Assembly: GCA_023664325.1 (NCBI GenBank)
Contig: JAMPFS010000039.1
Span: forward strand, 1-30,013
Source: Clostridium sp.
GTDB lineage: Bacteria; Bacillota; Clostridia; Lachnospirales; Lachnospiraceae
DNA: 30,013 nt
Direction: 5' to 3'
The notes below the pieces were generated by a model, which searched no databases, was not told where the DNA came from, and saw nothing but the letters and a program-made list of their open reading frames with translations. Both the position numbers and the translations under genes were made by a program. Every line of letters starts with the position of its first letter. The first letter of the stretch is position 1. Of this stretch, positions 1-6,148 are shown in pieces.

Positions 1-185
1 AGGACTTTGACGATATGACGGATGAATCATACATGACGGATATTGATATTATCTGCAACGGATACGAAGATGCTTTGGCAGCAAAAGATAGGGAACACAA
101 CAAAGCTTTAGCAGCGGTTGTAGCAGCAAAGGATAAAGAAATTGCCCGGTTAAAAGAACAGCTTGCCAGGTTGCAGACACAGTAA
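1..185 (+). CDS. 3' end of a protein with a C-terminal coiled coil, family unknown
   Basis: Only the last 60 codons are in the window; the frame is open from base 3 to the TAA at 183-185. The visible part is an acidic stretch (DFDDMTDESYMTDIDIICNGYEDAL) followed by about 37 residues rich in Ala, Lys, Glu and Leu with heptad-like spacing (EIARLKEQLARLQTQ at the end), which should form a coiled coil. I do not recognise the family. Charged C-terminal helices like this occur at the ends of Rpn-type nucleases and many other accessory proteins, so the tail alone does not identify it. A hairpin inside a 122-bp repeat follows 56 bases after the stop and probably ends its transcript. Confidence 0.6.
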   Translation, partial: DFDDMTDESYMTDIDIICNGYEDALAAKDREHNKALAAVVAAKDKEIARLKEQLARLQTQ

Positions 186-200
186 GCAATATTGTGTAAA

Positions 201-322
201 AATCCACAGACAAAAATGTGTAAATAAAGAGAATTTGGTGTAGCATAATAAAAACCTCTCTCGAATTGTATTTGTTCCGGGAGAGGTTCTTATTATGCTT
301 TGATTTCTTTGCGTTTTGCCAT
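201..322. repeat. 122-bp direct repeat, copy 1
   Basis: This block recurs at 1241-1362 in the same orientation with three base differences by my reading (positions 230, 241 and 311 of this copy). It contains a long hairpin (242-299). On the minus strand it also contains a nine-codon frame, MAKRKEIKA, ending just inside the hairpin. The two copies are offset by 1040 bases and bracket the toxin-antitoxin pair. Similarity ends sharply on both sides. Confidence 0.9.
242..299 (+). terminator. Long hairpin, probable terminator of the left-edge gene
   Basis: AGCATAATAAAAACCTCTC at 242-260 pairs with GAGAGGTTCTTATTATGCT at 281-299, about 19 bp with one mismatch and a 20-nt loop. A moderately T-rich stretch (TTTGATTTCTTT) follows on the plus strand. 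It lies 56 bases after the stop of the gene at 1-185. The hairpin is clear; the terminator role is inferred from position. Confidence 0.7.
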
Positions 323-487
323 CTTTTTTATTATAGTAGTTGATAGTTTTTATATTAAAGAGTGGATGTATTATATTTATAATAAATTTGCATAGTCTAT
401 GACGGTCTGTTTTGCTTTATGCAATGATCTGCTTTTATCAGACTAAAAAGTTTTCTTACCTAAAAAAATGAAAAATATAGCAGTTTT
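323..487. other. AT-rich intergenic stretch, no gene seen
   Basis: The segment between repeat copy 1 and the toxin-antitoxin promoter has no open frame with a ribosome binding site. Only a weak six-base inverted pair (TAGTCT/AGACTA) was noticed. Confidence 0.5.
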
Positions 488-503
488 GCTTGCAAATGCA
501 AGC
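488..503. promoter_or_regulatory. Palindromic operator candidate for the toxin-antitoxin operon
   Basis: GCTTGCA (488-494) and TGCAAGC (497-503) form a perfect 7-bp dyad with a 2-base centre. It covers the -35 hexamer TTGCAA of the promoter that precedes the antitoxin. RelB/DinJ antitoxins and their toxin complexes usually repress their own promoter through such a site, so this is a likely autoregulatory operator. The dyad is seen directly; binding is inference. Confidence 0.7.
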
Positions 504-518
504 AGATCTATATATAAT
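490..518 (+). promoter_or_regulatory. SigA-type promoter of the toxin-antitoxin operon
   Basis: TTGCAA (490-495), a 17-base spacer, then a perfect TATAAT (513-518). Transcription would begin near base 525, leaving a leader of under 20 nt that still holds the AAGGAG ribosome binding site at 527-532. Confidence 0.75.
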
Positions 519-542
519 AAATGAAAAAGGAGTGTGATATTT

Positions 543-848
543 ATGGCAAATACAACTGCTGTTTATGCAAGAATTGATACGACATTAAAAGAAAATGCTG
601 AAAGTATTTTGAATCAGTTGGGTATTTCTCCGTCCAGTGCAATCCAAATGCTTTACAGTCAAATCGTTTTAACAAGAGGACTTCCTCTTGACCTGCATTT
701 ACCGTCTGAAAAGCCAACGGCAATCGGAGGTATGAAACGCACAGAGATAGATGTGGAACTAAGGAAGGGAATGGATTCCTTAAAATCTGGTAGGATATAT
801 ACCGCAGATGAAGTGGATATGGAACTCGCTAAGGAGTTTGGTATATGA
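543..848 (+). CDS. RelB/DinJ-family antitoxin
   Basis: A 101-residue protein with the RelB/DinJ pattern: an N-terminal ribbon-helix-helix segment (TTAVYARIDTTLKENAESIL) and the family hallmark LGISPSSAIQMLYSQIVLTRGLPLDL at about residues 26-52. The C-terminal half, variable in this family, is charged and should wrap around and neutralise the toxin. The ATG at 543 lies 10 bases after AAGGAG; a GTG at 534 is in frame but almost touches that site and is rejected. The stop overlaps the next start (ATGA, 845-848), so the two genes are translationally coupled. It probably represses its own promoter through the dyad at 488-503. The reading frame is intact, unlike that of its toxin partner. Confidence 0.9.
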   Translation: MANTTAVYARIDTTLKENAESILNQLGISPSSAIQMLYSQIVLTRGLPLDLHLPSEKPTAIGGMKRTEIDVELRKGMDSLKSGRIYTADEVDMELAKEFGI

Positions 849-1179
849 GTAATGGATATCAGGTGATTTATTCACCAGAGGCATTAGATGATATCAGAAA
901 AATATATTCATACATTGCTTATGAGCTACAGGTTCCTGACACCTCATTAAATCAAGTGAATCGTATCCGAAGGGAAATCCGCTCCCTTGCTTTTATGCCA
1001 ATGCGATATGCAATTGTTGAATGGGAACCATGGAAAAGTATGCAAATGCATAAAGTTCCTGTTGATAATTATATTGTCTATTACACCGTTGTGCCATTTA
1101 TACTGTAACAATCATTCGTATTGTATATGGCGGACAGGATATAGAAAGCAGCATTAAATCGGAACTATGCGATATATAG
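845..1179 (+). pseudogene. RelE/ParE-superfamily toxin, frameshifted near the C-terminus
   Basis: The frame opening at 845 gives 87 residues that match the RelE/ParE mRNA-interferase fold (YQVIYSPEALDDIRKIYSYIA, NQVNRIRREIRSL, VEWEPWKSMQMHKVPVDNYIVYYTV). It then reads VPFIL and stops at 1106-1108. The missing end lies in the neighbouring frame from about 1105: VTIIRIVYGGQDIESSIKSE, stopping at 1177-1179. A one-base loss at about 1091-1104 would explain this and restore a normal length of about 111 residues. The lost strand (IIRIVYGGxD) is normally part of the toxin core and carries a conserved Arg and Tyr, so the short product is probably inactive. A sequencing error cannot be ruled out. The antitoxin gene overlaps it by four bases. 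Confidence 0.85.
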
Positions 1180-1240
1180 TTTGAGCTATAGTTTGTAGTA
1201 TACTGTCCGAACCTGTTTTAATCAAGAATTATTATGAAAG

Positions 1241-1362
1241 AATCCACAGACAAAAATGTGTAAATAAAGGGAATTTGGTGCAGCATAATAAAAACCTCTC
1301 TCGAATTGTATTTGTTCCGGGAGAGGTTCTTATTATGCTTTGATTTCTTTACGTTTTGCCAT
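1241..1362. repeat. 122-bp direct repeat, copy 2
   Basis: Second copy of the block at 201-322, same orientation, about 119 of 122 bases identical. It lies between the frameshifted toxin and the 3' end of the leucine-rich-repeat gene. On the minus strand the MAKRKEIKA frame extends upstream without a stop to at least ILEKRSAIETIKLKRM, in a different frame from the leucine-rich-repeat gene, so the block may derive from the 3' end of a lost gene. Confidence 0.9.
1282..1339. terminator. Long hairpin between convergent genes
   Basis: This is the same structure as at 242-299, with arms at 1282-1300 and 1321-1339. It lies between the toxin (plus strand) and the leucine-rich-repeat gene (minus strand, ending at 1413) and could end both transcripts. 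The downstream T-rich run is clearer on the plus strand. Confidence 0.6.
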
Positions 1363-1412
1363 TCTTTTCAGCTTAATCGTTTCGATGGCGGATCGTTTTT
1401 CAAGAATGAAAA

Positions 1413-4067
1413 TTAACGTGGGTATCCTGTGACGGTAACCTTGTCTGAGTCATATTGTAAGTATCGTAATCTTATGCAGTTTGTTACATCCAATTCGGTT
1501 AGATGATTGCCAGAGCAATCTATAGATCCCAACAGCGTATTTTTACTCACATCCAGTGTAGTCAATTGATTATTAGAACAAAACAAATCTTCTAACTCTA
1601 TACTTTGGCTTACATCTAACTTAGTTAACTGGTTATCAGAGCAAGACAGATATAATAATAGCGTATTTTTGCTCACATCCAAATTAGTTAGCTGGTTCGA
1701 GATACAATTTAAACTTATTAGCGCTATATTGTTGCCTATATCCAATTGCTTTAACTGATTAAAAGAACACACCAAATCTGACAACCTTGTATTTTTACTC
1801 ACATCCAAACTGTTTAACTGGTTCTTAGTACAATTTAAAGATTCCAATGCTATATTTTTGCTCACATCCAGTGTAGTTAACTGATTTTGCGCACAATATA
1901 AAGATCTTAAAGCTGTACAGCCTGTTATATCTAATTTGTTTAACTGATTATTATCGCAAGTCAAAGATTCCAATGCTGTATTCTTACTCACATCTAAAGT
2001 GGTTAATTGATTCATATAACACGACAACTCTGTCAATGTTGTATTCTTACTTACATCCAGATTACTTAACTGATTTTGCGCACAATATAAAGATCTTAAA
2101 GCTGTACAGCCTGTTATATCTAATTTGTTTAACTGATTATTATCGCAATACAAAGATTCCAATGCTGTATTTTTGCTTATATCCAATTGAGTTAACTGAT
2201 TAGAGTCGCACTCTAAAGTTACTAGTGCTGCATTGTTGCCTATATTCAATTGAGTTAACTGATTAAAAGAACACAGCAACTTTGATAATTTCGTATTCAT
2301 GCTCACATCTAAACTGCTTAACTGGTTCTCGCAACAATCCAAAGATTTTAAGGCTATACAGCCACTTACATCCAATTGGATCAGATTACCAGCAGAACAG
2401 CTCAAAAATCTCAAAGCTGTTAGTTTCCCTAATGACAGGGTTCCTTGCAAGTCACCCAAAGAAAGACCTGTCAACCGCTCATCAATCCATAGATATGATG
2501 GGGAGTCCAAATCCGTAGGCAGATCAGCACCTAATGCATTCTGTGTTTCTATAATTTCCTGTAGAGCCATCACATCAGAATCATTTTTTTTCATCTTCAA
2601 TGGATTTCCACTATAATCCAAGTGTTCCAATGCCGTACAGTCACTTATATTCAAAACATTTAGTTGATTATTAGAACAATCCAAAGATTGCAACGCTGTA
2701 CAGCCGCTTACATCCAGGCTGGTTAGTTGTTGACCAGAGCAGTCCAAGGATTTCAATGTCGTACAGCCGCTTACATCCAGGCTGGTTAGTTGTTGACCAT
2801 AGCAGTCCAAGGATTTCAAAGCCGTACAGCCGCTTACATCCAGACTGGTTAATTGGTTGTCATAGAAATACAAGTCTTCCAAAGCCGTACAACCGCTTGC
2901 ATTCAGACTGGTTAACTGGTTATCGCTGCAACTCAAGTATTTTAACGCCGTACAGCCGCTTGCATCCAGGCTGGTTAATTGGTTACCATAGCAGTTCACT
3001 TCTTCCAACGCTGTTAATTTCTGGAAGGAGAGCGTTCCCTGTAAGTTCGATTCATCCCACCAAATACTTGTCAACCGCCCAGTTGTTTCATCCCATGTAT
3101 ACACATCGGAATCTAGGTCTGTAGATAATTCAGCTCCCAATTCATTCTGCGCCTCTATAATTTCCTGTAAAGCTGCTACATCATCCGCATTTTTCTCCAC
3201 AGGAGTGGTCGGAACTTCCGGGGTTGGTTTTTCCTCTGTCGTGGATTCTTCTGTCGTGGATTCTTCTGTGGTCGATTCCTCTGTGGTGGTTGATGTCTCT
3301 GTTGTGCCAGATTCTGTAGTTGATTCCTCTGTTGCAGTCGGTTTTTCTGTGATTGAAGATTCTGTCGTAGCATTTTCCGTTGTAGTCTGCTGCTCCGTTG
3401 CCGTAGTTTCTTCTGTAGGTTTTTCCGTTGTCGTTGACGGTTTCTTTACCGTTACCTTATATGTTGCTTTCTTGCCGCTGCCGTCTGCTGCTTTTGCAGT
3501 AATTGTTGCATTGCCGACTCCTACTGCGGTCACTGTGCCGTTTTTTACCGTAGCTGCCTTTTGATTGGAGGTTGACCATGCTACATCTTTCCTGCCGCCT
3601 TTGCTCACCTTTACATCTGCCTTTAACTTCACCTTGTCGCCAACGGTAAGGGTTCCTGAGGTTTGATTTAACGTAATCTTCGTTACCCTTCCTTTTACAA
3701 CTTTAACTTTTATCGTTGCCTTCTTTTTGCTGTTCTTTTTGGAGGTTATGGTAATCTTTGCACTTCCTGCTTTCTTACCTGTAATCACGCCTTTGCTGTT
3801 CACTGTGGCAATTTTTTTGTTGGAGGTTTTATAAGTAACCTTCTTATTTGCTGAGTTGTCAGGTGTGACGGTTACGGTTGTTTTTAGTGTTACCTTTTTG
3901 CCCTGTGCAAGATAAATCGTCTTACTGCCGGTTAGCGAACTCACCGCTGTAACCTTACTTACCTTCACCTTTTTCGATGCTGCCTGCGCCTGCCCGGGTA
4001 CTGCCAGCAAACTCAGCACCAAAACCAGAACCATGATTCGTGCCGTCCATTTTCTTTGTAGTGTCAT
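1413..4067 (-). CDS. Secreted Ig-like (BIG2) and leucine-rich-repeat surface protein
   Basis: An 884-residue exported protein. Residues 1-30 are a signal peptide (basic TLQRKWTARI, hydrophobic VLVLVLSLLAVPG, cleavage near AQA-A). About 31-210 are two Lys-rich bacterial Ig-like (BIG2) domains, each with the YKTSNKKIATVNSKGVITGKKAG type of motif. About 211-293 is a Thr/Glu/Ser linker with TTEES repeats. Then come two blocks, each opening with a related cap (LQEII..QN.LGA.L.TDLDS) and followed by 21-residue leucine-rich repeats (LTSLDVSGCTALKSLDCxxNQ): six in the first block, fifteen in the second. No LPXTG or other anchor is present; the end is VTGYPR. The ATG at 4067 is chosen over one 66 bases upstream because AGGAGA lies 7 bases before it and the promoter places the transcript start near 4138. 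Role probably adhesion or carbohydrate/protein binding; the ligand is unknown. Confidence 0.88.
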   Translation of the reverse strand: MTLQRKWTARIMVLVLVLSLLAVPGQAQAASKKVKVSKVTAVSSLTGSKTIYLAQGKKVTLKTTVTVTPDNSANKKVTYKTSNKKIATVNSKGVITGKKAGSAKITITSKKNSKKKATIKVKVVKGRVTKITLNQTSGTLTVGDKVKLKADVKVSKGGRKDVAWSTSNQKAATVKNGTVTAVGVGNATITAKAADGSGKKATYKVTVKKPSTTTEKPTEETTATEQQTTTENATTESSITEKPTATEESTTESGTTETSTTTEESTTEESTTEESTTEEKPTPEVPTTPVEKNADDVAALQEIIEAQNELGAELSTDLDSDVYTWDETTGRLTSIWWDESNLQGTLSFQKLTALEEVNCYGNQLTSLDASGCTALKYLSCSDNQLTSLNASGCTALEDLYFYDNQLTSLDVSGCTALKSLDCYGQQLTSLDVSGCTTLKSLDCSGQQLTSLDVSGCTALQSLDCSNNQLNVLNISDCTALEHLDYSGNPLKMKKNDSDVMALQEIIETQNALGADLPTDLDSPSYLWIDERLTGLSLGDLQGTLSLGKLTALRFLSCSAGNLIQLDVSGCIALKSLDCCENQLSSLDVSMNTKLSKLLCSFNQLTQLNIGNNAALVTLECDSNQLTQLDISKNTALESLYCDNNQLNKLDITGCTALRSLYCAQNQLSNLDVSKNTTLTELSCYMNQLTTLDVSKNTALESLTCDNNQLNKLDITGCTALRSLYCAQNQLTTLDVSKNIALESLNCTKNQLNSLDVSKNTRLSDLVCSFNQLKQLDIGNNIALISLNCISNQLTNLDVSKNTLLLYLSCSDNQLTKLDVSQSIELEDLFCSNNQLTTLDVSKNTLLGSIDCSGNHLTELDVTNCIRLRYLQYDSDKVTVTGYPR
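1877..2148. repeat. 83-bp perfect direct repeat inside the LRR gene (1877-1959 and 2066-2148)
   Basis: Bases 1877-1959 recur exactly at 2066-2148, offset by 189 bases, which is three 63-base leucine-rich-repeat units. The encoded pair of repeats (LNKLDITGCTALRSLYCAQNQ) appears twice with the same spacing. The lack of silent differences points to a recent duplication. Confidence 0.9.
2705..2830. repeat. Tandem 63-bp units inside the LRR gene
   Basis: 2705-2767 and 2768-2830 are adjacent copies of one leucine-rich-repeat unit with only a few base differences. Both encode LTSLDVSGCT(A/T)LKSLDCxGQQ. More diverged units continue on both sides. Confidence 0.85.
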
Positions 4068-4144
4068 AATATTATCTCCTATTATTATATTTTCAACGGA
4101 CAGTTGCAAAAACAGAGTTTTGCATTTAGCCAATGAATATATTT

Positions 4145-4173
4145 ATTATAGTGTCTTTAAAGCACATTGTCAA
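4145..4173 (-). promoter_or_regulatory. SigA promoter of the LRR surface-protein gene
   Basis: Read on the minus strand: TTGACA (4173-4168), a 17-base spacer, TATAAT (4150-4145), a perfect consensus match. The start of transcription near 4138 leaves a leader of about 70 nt before the ATG at 4067. Confidence 0.85.
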
Positions 4174-4196
4174 TTTATTATGTTCTGTTAAGACAC
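4151..4196. promoter_or_regulatory. Inverted repeat over the LRR promoter, operator candidate
   Basis: GTGTCTT (4151-4157, within the spacer next to the -10) and AAGACAC (4190-4196, upstream of the -35) are inverted copies about 39 bases apart. With flanking bases they read GTGTCTTTAA and TTAAGACAC. The position is suited to repression, possibly by the adjacent XRE regulator; that link is inference. Confidence 0.45.
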
Positions 4197-4331
4197 ATAT
4201 CTGTTTTACATTTTTTTCTTGTTATATAATAGATTTGTTGTCGATATTAGAATAAAATTTCAACCAAAATTATATAAAATGAATCTATTATGCTTATACT
4301 GGATAACAATATTCTTGATGGAGGTGCATGA

Positions 4332-4739
4332 ATGTCATCATTTGCTACGCAATTAAAGAAGCTTCGGAATATCCGCAATGTTACCCAGCAGGATTTGGCA
4401 GATTATCTGAATGTTACCAGACCAACGATTGCAGGGTATGAGACTAAGGGAAAGGAACCGGATTACAACACGCTGTTCATGATCGCTTCTTATTTCAATG
4501 TATCGGTCGATTATCTCCTGTCTGGCAGGGATTTTCCTGATTCTTTGAATCCTTCTCCTTATACTGAATTTGATAAATTATATGAAAATTATATGTCGCT
4601 AAAGCCGGAAACAAGAACTGCATTTCCACTGCTGATTGAACAGATGTGCAAGATGGATGATTATGATATAAATCGGCTCTTAGAGTACGCTTCCCTTCTT
4701 CTCCATCAGCCAAAGTATCATACGCAAAGCAAAAAATAA
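4332..4739 (+). CDS. XRE-family (Cro/CI-type) transcriptional regulator
   Basis: A 135-residue protein. Residues about 7-62 are a helix-turn-helix of the HTH_3 type: LKKLRNIRNVTQQDLADYLN, then VTRPTIAGYETKGKEPDYNTL with the usual ASYFNVSVDYLL end. The remaining about 70 residues hold no recognised domain (YENYMSLKPETRTAFPLLIEQM, DINRLLEYASLLL) and are probably helical, for dimerisation. The ATG at 4332 follows GGAGG (4320-4324) by 7 bases. It is divergent from the leucine-rich-repeat gene, and the 264-base gap between the two starts holds the promoter and inverted repeat of that gene, so local control is plausible but unproven. A TATAAT lies at 4225-4230 without a convincing -35. Confidence 0.9.
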   Translation: MSSFATQLKKLRNIRNVTQQDLADYLNVTRPTIAGYETKGKEPDYNTLFMIASYFNVSVDYLLSGRDFPDSLNPSPYTEFDKLYENYMSLKPETRTAFPLLIEQMCKMDDYDINRLLEYASLLLHQPKYHTQSKK

Positions 4740-4781
4740 TCCGGGCATTTCATTCGGGAAATGTCCGGATTATTTTTTTTT
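4736..4781. terminator. Bidirectional intrinsic terminator between convergent genes
   Basis: A 15-bp stem from 4736-4750 to 4759-4773 (core AATCCGGGCATTT / AAATGTCCGGATT, one G-U pair) is followed by nine T on the plus strand. It is preceded by six A, which read as T on the minus strand. It overlaps the stop codon of the XRE gene and serves the ATPase gene ending at 4814 from the other side. Confidence 0.92.
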
Positions 4782-4813
4782 GACGATATGTTTTTCACCA
4801 ATATGGCAGCAGG

Positions 4814-6013
4814 CTATTTCAACAGCCAGTCTAACACATTGATCTGTTTGATTCCATTATGCGAGGTAAATGGCGTAAAGTCCATTGTCAGTAAATATTT
4901 AGCGTTATGATCCTTAATATTTTCCAACGGCTCCAGTTCCCTTGCCAATGTATGAGCATCCATGACTGTATACGCAACCTGATAGTATTCTTCTCCCTCT
5001 GCGCCAATGGCAATAAAATCAACCTCTGCGTTACCGATTTTCCCAATGTAAACCTCATAGCCGCGGCGCAAAAGTTCCAGATAGACAACATTTTCCAATA
5101 TATGTCCCATATCTGCTGATTTGCTGCCGAGCAGATAATACCGCAAACCAATATCGGATAAATAGTATTTGCTTCCCGTGACAAGATATTGTCTTCCTTT
5201 AATATCATAACGCTCCGCTTTGTATAATATAAAGCTGTTTACCAATGCGGACAAATAAGTTTCTACCGTTGGCGTGGAAATTTTCCTGCCTGCCGACGTC
5301 ATTGTATTGGCAATCCTCGTTGCGGAACACAAATTGCCGATATTATCAAACATAAAACGAATCACACTGTCCAGCATGTCGGCATCTGCTATACGGTAAC
5401 GGGCTACGATATCTTTCAGGAGAATCGAGTGATACACTCCGTCCAGATAGCCATGAACGTCCCGTGGTGTCTCTAACTGCAAAACATACGGAAGGGAACC
5501 GTTTTGTATATAATTCTGGTATTTCATCATCAAATCGGTCTTGTCCTCAAATGCAGACATATATTCTTTAAACGATAACGGCAGCATCTTGATTTCCATA
5601 TACCGTCCGGAAAGTAAGGTTGCCAATTCGCCGGATAAAAGAAACGCATTTGAACCGGTAATGTATACATCACAATTTTCTTTAATCAATAATCCGTCTA
5701 CTGCTTTTTGAAATTCCGGAACTGCCTGTACTTCATCAATAAAAATATAGTTCATCTTATCCGGAACCAACTGCTCTTTTATCCGGTTATATAAATCCAT
5801 ATAGCCCTGAATATCCTGATAATCCGGGTTTTCCAGATTCATCCGGATAATCTGATGATCTGCAGTACCGTTTTCCAACAGATAATTGCAGTATAAATCA
5901 AACAAAGTCGATTTACCGCAACGCCGTATTCCCGTAATGACTTTGATAATCTGTTTATCCCGTAGACGGATAAGCTGTTCTAAATAGTTCTGACGTTTTA
6001 TCCATTTTCGCAT
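4814..6013 (-). CDS. AAA-type ATPase with DUF4143 C-terminal domain
   Basis: A 399-residue protein of the widespread ATP-binding DUF4143 family. Walker A is GIRRCGKST at about residues 28-36 and Walker B is YIFIDEVQ at about 89-96. A sensor-like TGSNAFLL follows, then LSGRYMEIKMLPLSFKEY, a very typical family signature. The C-terminal DUF4143 part ends with EVDFIAIGAEGEEYYQVAY, which resembles the core of a PD-(D/E)XK nuclease; activity is not established. The ATG at 6013 is chosen because GGAGG lies 8 bases upstream; a TTG at 6028 is the only longer option. It has its own promoter beside a perfect palindrome. The cell role of the family is unsettled. It is convergent with the XRE gene and shares its terminator. 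Confidence 0.9.
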   Translation of the reverse strand: MRKWIKRQNYLEQLIRLRDKQIIKVITGIRRCGKSTLFDLYCNYLLENGTADHQIIRMNLENPDYQDIQGYMDLYNRIKEQLVPDKMNYIFIDEVQAVPEFQKAVDGLLIKENCDVYITGSNAFLLSGELATLLSGRYMEIKMLPLSFKEYMSAFEDKTDLMMKYQNYIQNGSLPYVLQLETPRDVHGYLDGVYHSILLKDIVARYRIADADMLDSVIRFMFDNIGNLCSATRIANTMTSAGRKISTPTVETYLSALVNSFILYKAERYDIKGRQYLVTGSKYYLSDIGLRYYLLGSKSADMGHILENVVYLELLRRGYEVYIGKIGNAEVDFIAIGAEGEEYYQVAYTVMDAHTLARELEPLENIKDHNAKYLLTMDFTPFTSHNGIKQINVLDWLLK

Positions 6014-6037
6014 ATCAGCCACCTCCAATATAAAATA

Positions 6038-6066
6038 AATTTAACATAAATGAGTATTTTTGTCAA
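6038..6066 (-). promoter_or_regulatory. SigA-type promoter of the DUF4143 ATPase gene
   Basis: On the minus strand: TTGACA (6066-6061), 17-base spacer, TAAATT (6043-6038). The palindrome at 6065-6092 abuts the -35 box. The ribosome binding site follows shortly after, so the leader is only about 20 nt. Confidence 0.7.
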
Positions 6067-6092
6067 TTTTGTAAAATGCGTTTTACAAAATT
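6065..6092. promoter_or_regulatory. Perfect 12-bp-arm palindrome, operator candidate
   Basis: AATTTTGTAAAA (6065-6076) and TTTTACAAAATT (6081-6092) are exact reverse complements separated by TGCG. The site overlaps the -35 hexamer of the ATPase promoter by two bases. It is too AT-rich and lacks the T-run needed to be a good terminator, so a protein-binding site is more likely. Confidence 0.65.
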
Positions 6093-6148
6093 ATCATAAT
6101 CAGTTAGTTTGTTAAATTCATTTTATATTATTACCATTTAAAGCGGTT

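Noticed and set aside
845..1179. Programmed frameshifting in the toxin gene
   Set aside because: No slippery heptamer or downstream structure was seen at the shift; a simple one-base loss explains it.
1500..3000. Regular repeats suggesting a CRISPR array
   Set aside because: The period is 63 bases with no unique spacers, and it matches 21-residue leucine-rich repeats in an open frame.
1973..3564. Several plus-strand open frames opposite the LRR gene (1973-2203, 2282-2518, 2756-3124, 3205-3564)
   Set aside because: They mirror the repeats and the Thr/Glu linker of the minus-strand gene, lack ribosome binding sites and have low-complexity products.
4068..4133. Longer N-terminus of the LRR protein
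   Set aside because: The promoter puts the transcript start near 4138, and the signal peptide and ribosome binding site fit the start at 4067.
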